Positions 6,986 through 7,976 of a DNA stretch of 7,976 bases are shown in pieces. Location of the stretch: positions 1 through 7,976 of the forward strand of contig JAFQOB010000051.1 in assembly GCA_017395725.1 (NCBI GenBank), written 5' to 3'. The notes under the pieces are model-generated. The model was not told the origin of the DNA, did not search any database, and saw nothing but the letters and a program-made list of their open reading frames with translations. Source of the stretch: Clostridia bacterium. Its GTDB lineage: Bacteria; Bacillota_A; Clostridia; Oscillospirales; CAG-272. Every line of letters begins with the position of its first letter. Within the stretch, counting starts at the first letter, position 1. Both the position numbers and the translations under genes were made by a program.

Positions 6986-7447
6986 TTAAGAAAAAATATT
7001 AGACAATGCATCTTTAAACCAAGGAATTACCGTGAGTGAAATAAATGCAATAGCGATAAATACGATAACTGCAAGGATAATTCCGAGATAATCGTTTCCT
7101 TTTTTGCGGAATCTTATTTCTTCTCTGTCTTTTATTTCCTGTGGAATATAGTAACGTATCGGCATTTCAGCCGTTCTGTGAACGGTTTTTTCAAAGGTGG
7201 AGTTGTTTCGAAGTGCATATCTGTAGAAAATGTTCTTCGGATTGTATCCTAATTCCTCCATAGTCAATGCGCTCTCTTCGGACAGAGCATTTTTCTGTAA
7301 AATATTTCGAACAATACCGCCTAAAAAACGCTGTCTATAGAGTATTGCGGCTGACGCAATTATTATTCCTATTAAAAAGGAAGTAACTATCATGGTCAGC
7401 GACGACCTTTGATATTCAAATAAATAAGAAAAATCGGGGAGATTCAT
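6986..7447 (-). CDS. Unrecognised two-TM membrane protein of the parB operon
   Basis: I do not recognise a family for this 153-residue protein. Two membrane helices are clear: about 17-37 (IVTSFLIGIIIASAAIL) and about 120-142 (YLGIILAVIVFIAIAFISLTV). Arg-rich flanks (YRQR after the first, EIRFRKKGNDY before the second) predict that the 80-residue segment between them is cytoplasmic, with both ends outside. That segment has a helical, acidic part (NALSEESALTMEELGYNP) and then NIFYRYALRNNSTFEKTVHR, which looks like a compact soluble domain. It starts at ATG 7447 with GAGG 8 bases upstream. It follows parB by 45 bases and precedes the MORN gene by 23. By position it may link ParB or segregation to the membrane, but this is inference only. 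Confidence 0.8.
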   Translation of the reverse strand: MNLPDFSYLFEYQRSSLTMIVTSFLIGIIIASAAILYRQRFLGGIVRNILQKNALSEESALTMEELGYNPKNIFYRYALRNNSTFEKTVHRTAEMPIRYYIPQEIKDREEIRFRKKGNDYLGIILAVIVFIAIAFISLTVIPWFKDALSNIFS

Positions 7448-7492
7448 ACATTATACCTCAATTATATAACAGATTTTTGCAAAATCAAGGTG

Positions 7493-7951
7493 TCAATCTT
7501 CAAAAAAAGTGTTTCCGCAAAGCTTTTTTATTATGTTTTCCAAATCACGCTCGTCGCTATACTCAATTTCAATTTTTTTGCGTTTTCCTTTTGTGTGGAT
7601 TTTAAACAGTCTGCCAATCTGTTCTGTAACTCTTTTTTCGAGCTCTGCAACATAATCTACTTCAACAACGCTGGGCGGTGTGAGAGTTTCCTTTTTGATT
7701 TTTCCGTTTAAAGAATCAACAAGGGCTTCTACTTGTCTGACTGAAAGGGATTTTGCGACTGCTTTTTCCGCAACTGTGCAAATTAGAGCGTTGTCATTAA
7801 GTCCGAGAAGTGCTCTTGCGTGTCCGGCGGTTAGCTTCTTGTCTTTTATAAGCTGAAGTACCGTTTCGGGAAGATTAAGCAGACGCATTGTATTGGATAT
7901 TACAGAAAAAACTTTGCAGCAGCTGGATGCGTATGAACGCATTAAAAGCAT
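7493..7951 (-). CDS. parB: ParB/Spo0J chromosome-partitioning protein, C-terminal part (5' end missing or disrupted)
   Basis: ParB binds parS sites near the origin and spreads along DNA for chromosome segregation with the ParA ATPase. The visible part starts inside the DNA-binding HTH (SNTMRLLNLPETVLQLIKDKKL, from about residue 19 of this reading), followed by the diagnostic LTAGHARALLGL (40-51) and SVRQVEALVDSL. A variable linker follows, then the C-terminal dimerisation segment with a lysine-rich strand (KGKRKKIEIEY) and a final helix. The N-terminal nuclease-like CTP-binding domain with its GERRxRA-type motif is absent. The ATG at 7951 is not a credible natural start: residues 1-15 or so do not resemble ParB, which should read like an HTH with GKSR just before the SVISN stretch. 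The frame stays open to the window edge. Only 7493 to about 7906 is secure ParB. Two membrane-protein genes follow on the same strand. Confidence 0.85.
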   Translation of the reverse strand: MLLMRSYASSCCKVFSVISNTMRLLNLPETVLQLIKDKKLTAGHARALLGLNDNALICTVAEKAVAKSLSVRQVEALVDSLNGKIKKETLTPPSVVEVDYVAELEKRVTEQIGRLFKIHTKGKRKKIEIEYSDERDLENIIKKLCGNTFFED

Positions 7952-7976
7952 TGCGCATATGGAAGGTGATATCCTG
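7896..7976 (+). other. Possible rearrangement or assembly join; start of an opposite-strand open frame
   Basis: From about 7896 to the last base the plus strand reads, without a stop, DITEKTLQQLDAYERIKS and on through IAHMEGDIL. That is a well-balanced protein-like sequence with alternating charged and hydrophobic residues. On the minus strand over the same bases the ParB reading becomes unconvincing (RSYASSCCKVF and SPSICA). I do not recognise the plus-strand protein. The simplest explanation is that parB is interrupted near 7900-7910 and different sequence follows, either by real recombination or by a chimeric contig end. Confidence 0.4.

Noticed and set aside
7461..7488. Minus-strand TTGATT-16-TATAAT as an internal promoter for the two-TM gene
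   Set aside because: The predicted transcription start would fall on or after the GAGG ribosome binding site, removing it from the message. It is probably just AT-rich spacer, although the hexamers match well.

Overview
The window looks like a piece of chromosome from an AT-rich, Gram-positive (monoderm) anaerobe of the class Clostridia, probably an uncultured Oscillospiraceae/Ruminococcaceae-type gut or rumen bacterium. The reasons are a Rex redox repressor, strong AGGAGG-type ribosome binding sites, sigma-A-like promoters, a chromosomal-type ParB, and a surface protein with both a signal peptide and a C-terminal membrane anchor. I see no transposase, integrase, CRISPR array, tRNA or rRNA, so this reads as core or ordinary chromosomal sequence.

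Left part (1-1200, + strand): the C-terminal end of a probable LysR-type regulator runs in from the left edge. It is followed by a 208-base gap with a sigma-A-like promoter, then by rex (495-1115), which ends in a clean hairpin/T-run terminator. A second hairpin beside it ends the convergent gene.

Middle (1199-6025): a UPF0371/DUF1846 gene on the minus strand and a very large gene on the plus strand are divergently transcribed from a 186-base region. That region holds two well-formed promoters, one of them a perfect TTGACA-17-TATAAT. The large gene encodes a secreted, membrane-anchored 1050-residue protein. Its core resembles the glycoside-hydrolase-like DUF5722 family and lies between two beta-sandwich modules that resemble each other.

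Right part (6064-7976, minus strand): a strong bidirectional terminator separates the surface protein from a minus-strand operon. In transcription order this contains a parB remnant cut by the window end, an unrecognised two-TM protein, and a one-TM protein with eight MORN repeats in exact 23-residue register. The small gaps (45 and 23 bases) and lack of internal terminators suggest one transcript, linking a chromosome-segregation gene to two membrane proteins.

The most notable points are: (a) the DUF5722-like protein, whose residues at the places where I expect catalytic glutamates appear altered; (b) the parB-2TM-MORN arrangement; (c) the last ~70 bases, where the ParB sequence stops making sense and the opposite strand becomes a plausible coding frame, which suggests a rearrangement or assembly join. 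I found no clearly new defence or mobile system.
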